Of a stretch of DNA of 7,041 nucleotides, positions 5,859-7,041 are shown one piece after another (the first letter of the stretch is position 1; every line of letters begins with the position of its first letter). Made by a program: the position numbers and the translations under genes. The DNA is taken from the NCBI GenBank assembly GCA_027484885.1, contig JAIXSD010000773.1, positions 1-7,041 of the forward strand, written 5' to 3'. Under the pieces are notes generated by a model that worked only from the letters and a program-made list of their open reading frames with translations, was not told the DNA's origin and searched no databases. The stretch comes from Rubrivivax sp. Lineage in GTDB: Bacteria > Pseudomonadota > Gammaproteobacteria > Burkholderiales > Burkholderiaceae_C.

Positions 5859-7041
5859 GGTCGGCCTTGAGCGTGTCGATCAGGCCCTGCAACAGGGCCT
5901 GATCCTCGCTGCTGAGCTGACTGGCGCGCATCAGCGATTCGCGCTCCAGCTCTCGCATGCGCCAGCTGAACTCGCGCACCAGCGACACCACTTCCACCTT
6001 CACCGCACCGGCTTCAGCCACCAGCTCGTCAAAGACCTGTTCGGGCTGGCCAGTGTCCAGGCCGGCGCTGGTGAAGGAGGTTTGCAGCTGCTGCAGCCGG
6101 TGCAGGAACAACTCCAGCATGCTGCGCAGGGCCGGGCTGGCGTCGGCCAGGCGCGCCTCAATCTGTTCACGGGAGCGGCGGAAGCTGCGCAGCACAATCG
6201 CCACCCGCACCGCCTTGGGCAGGGCATCGGCCAGGCTGGCCGCTTCGTTCGGCAGGCCATGCGGGCCAGCACTGGCGGCCGACACCTGACGCAGTTCTTC
6301 CAGCAACTGATCGCTGAACTCGCCCGGGATCAGCTTGGTGGCGATGCTGGCATGCACCACCGGACTGGCGCCGCTTTCCATGAGCCCCACCAGCCATTCG
6401 GCCGCGGCAAGGATCTGCGCTGGCAGGCCCAGCTCGGCCTCGCCGCGCAGGCCTTGCGGGTAACCAAAACCATCGAGCCGCTCGTGGTGGCTGATCACCA
6501 GCGCGGCCAGCGCCGGCCCGCCGCCCTCAATGCCATGCAGCACCCGATGGCTGATGATGGGGTGGCTGACCAGATGGCGCCACTGCTCGGCATGCAGGGG
6601 CAGATCGCGGCGCAGGTAATCGGGCTGCAAATAAAGCTCGCCCACATCGTGCAAGAGGCCGGCCAGCTTCAAGAGGCGATGGGCTTCGAGATCGCCCGGC
6701 ATCAGGCGCCGGCCCAGGCCCAGGGCGGCCAGGGCCACACCGACGGCATGCTCCAGACGATCCGGCCCGCGCTGGGCGTAGATGGTCAGCAAGGCCTGCA
6801 ACGGCGGCGACAGCGGCAGGTGCGCCAGGGACTCGGCCGCCGGCCGCGCCCGCGCATGGCTGCACAAGCCGGCCAGCAAAGGGTAGCGCTCAAGCAGGGC
6901 ATGGGCCACCTCGGCCAGCCTCTGCGGCGAGATGCCCTCGCTCAAGCCCAGGCAATGTTCGAGCGGTTTTTGCAGCTTGTGCTGCAGCAGGCGCTCGCGC
7001 TGGGCTGCGCTGATCTTGCTGCCCCGGGCCAGCAGCTTGAC
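5845..7041 (-). CDS. HD-GYP domain protein, probable cyclic-di-GMP phosphodiesterase-like regulator (5' end off the window)
   Basis: HD-GYP proteins hydrolyse cyclic di-GMP with a two- or three-metal site. The frame is open to base 7041 without a stop, giving at least 398 residues; a TTG at 6945 opens a shorter version, but the 32 codons upstream (including RGSKISAAQRERLLQHKLQKPLEHCL) fit the pre-domain region of these proteins, so the true start lies outside. Counting from that TTG, the metal-site motifs are LEHAV (His66), LLHDVGE (His99-Asp100), VSHPIISH (His128), and HHERLDGFGYP (153-163). Two usual residues differ: the Lys of HDIGK is Glu103, and the Asp of the later AD motif appears to be Glu183. 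A helical C-terminal region (about 200-366), partly Leu/Gln-rich, has no motif I recognise. The gene runs tail-to-tail into the molybdenum operon with a 14-bp overlap. Confidence 0.9.
   Translation of the reverse strand, partial: VKLLARGSKISAAQRERLLQHKLQKPLEHCLGLSEGISPQRLAEVAHALLERYPLLAGLCSHARARPAAESLAHLPLSPPLQALLTIYAQRGPDRLEHAVGVALAALGLGRRLMPGDLEAHRLLKLAGLLHDVGELYLQPDYLRRDLPLHAEQWRHLVSHPIISHRVLHGIEGGGPALAALVISHHERLDGFGYPQGLRGEAELGLPAQILAAAEWLVGLMESGASPVVHASIATKLIPGEFSDQLLEELRQVSAASAGPHGLPNEAASLADALPKAVRVAIVLRSFRRSREQIEARLADASPALRSMLELFLHRLQQLQTSFTSAGLDTGQPEQVFDELVAEAGAVKVEVVSLVREFSWRMRELERESLMRASQLSSEDQALLQGLIDTLKADLSPS
5878..5904. repeat. Perfect 12-bp inverted repeat with a 3-nt loop at the convergent gene ends
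   Basis: GATCAGGCCCTG (5878-5889), CAA, then CAGGGCCTGATC (5893-5904) form a perfect 12-bp stem. It starts 20 bp after the stop of the catalytic subunit gene and lies inside the last codons of the HD-GYP gene, where it encodes DQALLQGLI. No T-run follows on the plus strand. It could stop or protect the 3' end of the molybdenum operon's message; that function is inferred. Confidence 0.75.

Noticed and set aside
5845..6945. HD-GYP gene starting at the TTG at 6945
   Set aside because: The frame continues upstream without a stop, with family-like sequence, to the window edge, so the gene is better treated as 5'-partial.

Overview
The window is GC-rich and strongly biased to G/C at third codon positions. 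Gene content and codon use suggest a betaproteobacterium of the Burkholderiales, perhaps the Rubrivivax/Leptothrix/Roseateles side. That placement is inference from style, not a marker gene. No tRNA, rRNA, insertion sequence, integrase, CRISPR array or toxin-antitoxin pair is visible. It reads as an ordinary chromosomal segment of metabolic and signalling genes.

Layout from left to right: (1) a minus-strand amidase-signature hydrolase with a Tat-type export signal, cut off by the left edge; (2) a divergent gap of about 260 bp; (3) a plus-strand 170-residue protein I do not recognise; (4) convergent to it, a minus-strand cold-shock-domain protein with one predicted transmembrane helix, followed by a short hairpin-plus-U-run terminator that overlaps its stop codon; (5) a 320-bp gap with small hairpins; (6) a minus-strand DoxX-family membrane protein; (7) a 415-bp divergent gap with a purine tract, a 12-bp palindrome and a C8T4 leader tract; (8) a plus-strand two-gene operon for a periplasmic molybdenum hydroxylase of the isoquinoline 1-oxidoreductase / aldehyde oxidase type (2Fe-2S subunit, then a Tat-exported molybdopterin subunit); (9) convergent and overlapping that operon's 3' end by 14 bp, a minus-strand HD-GYP domain protein whose start lies beyond the right edge.

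The clearest working unit is the molybdenum hydroxylase. The small subunit carries eight cluster cysteines. The large subunit carries the catalytic glutamate in a GIGEPGTPP motif and the Tat signal, so the pair is probably exported folded and oxidises an N-heterocycle or aldehyde in the periplasm. No FAD subunit, cytochrome subunit or XdhC-type maturation factor lies next to it in this window. The divergent DoxX protein could be a membrane partner, but only gene order suggests that.

I find no convincing wholly new system. The points most worth a second look are a perfect 12-bp inverted repeat with a 3-nt loop inside the 3' end of the HD-GYP gene, just past the end of the convergent molybdenum operon; a membrane-anchored cold-shock domain; and active-site substitutions in the HD-GYP protein.
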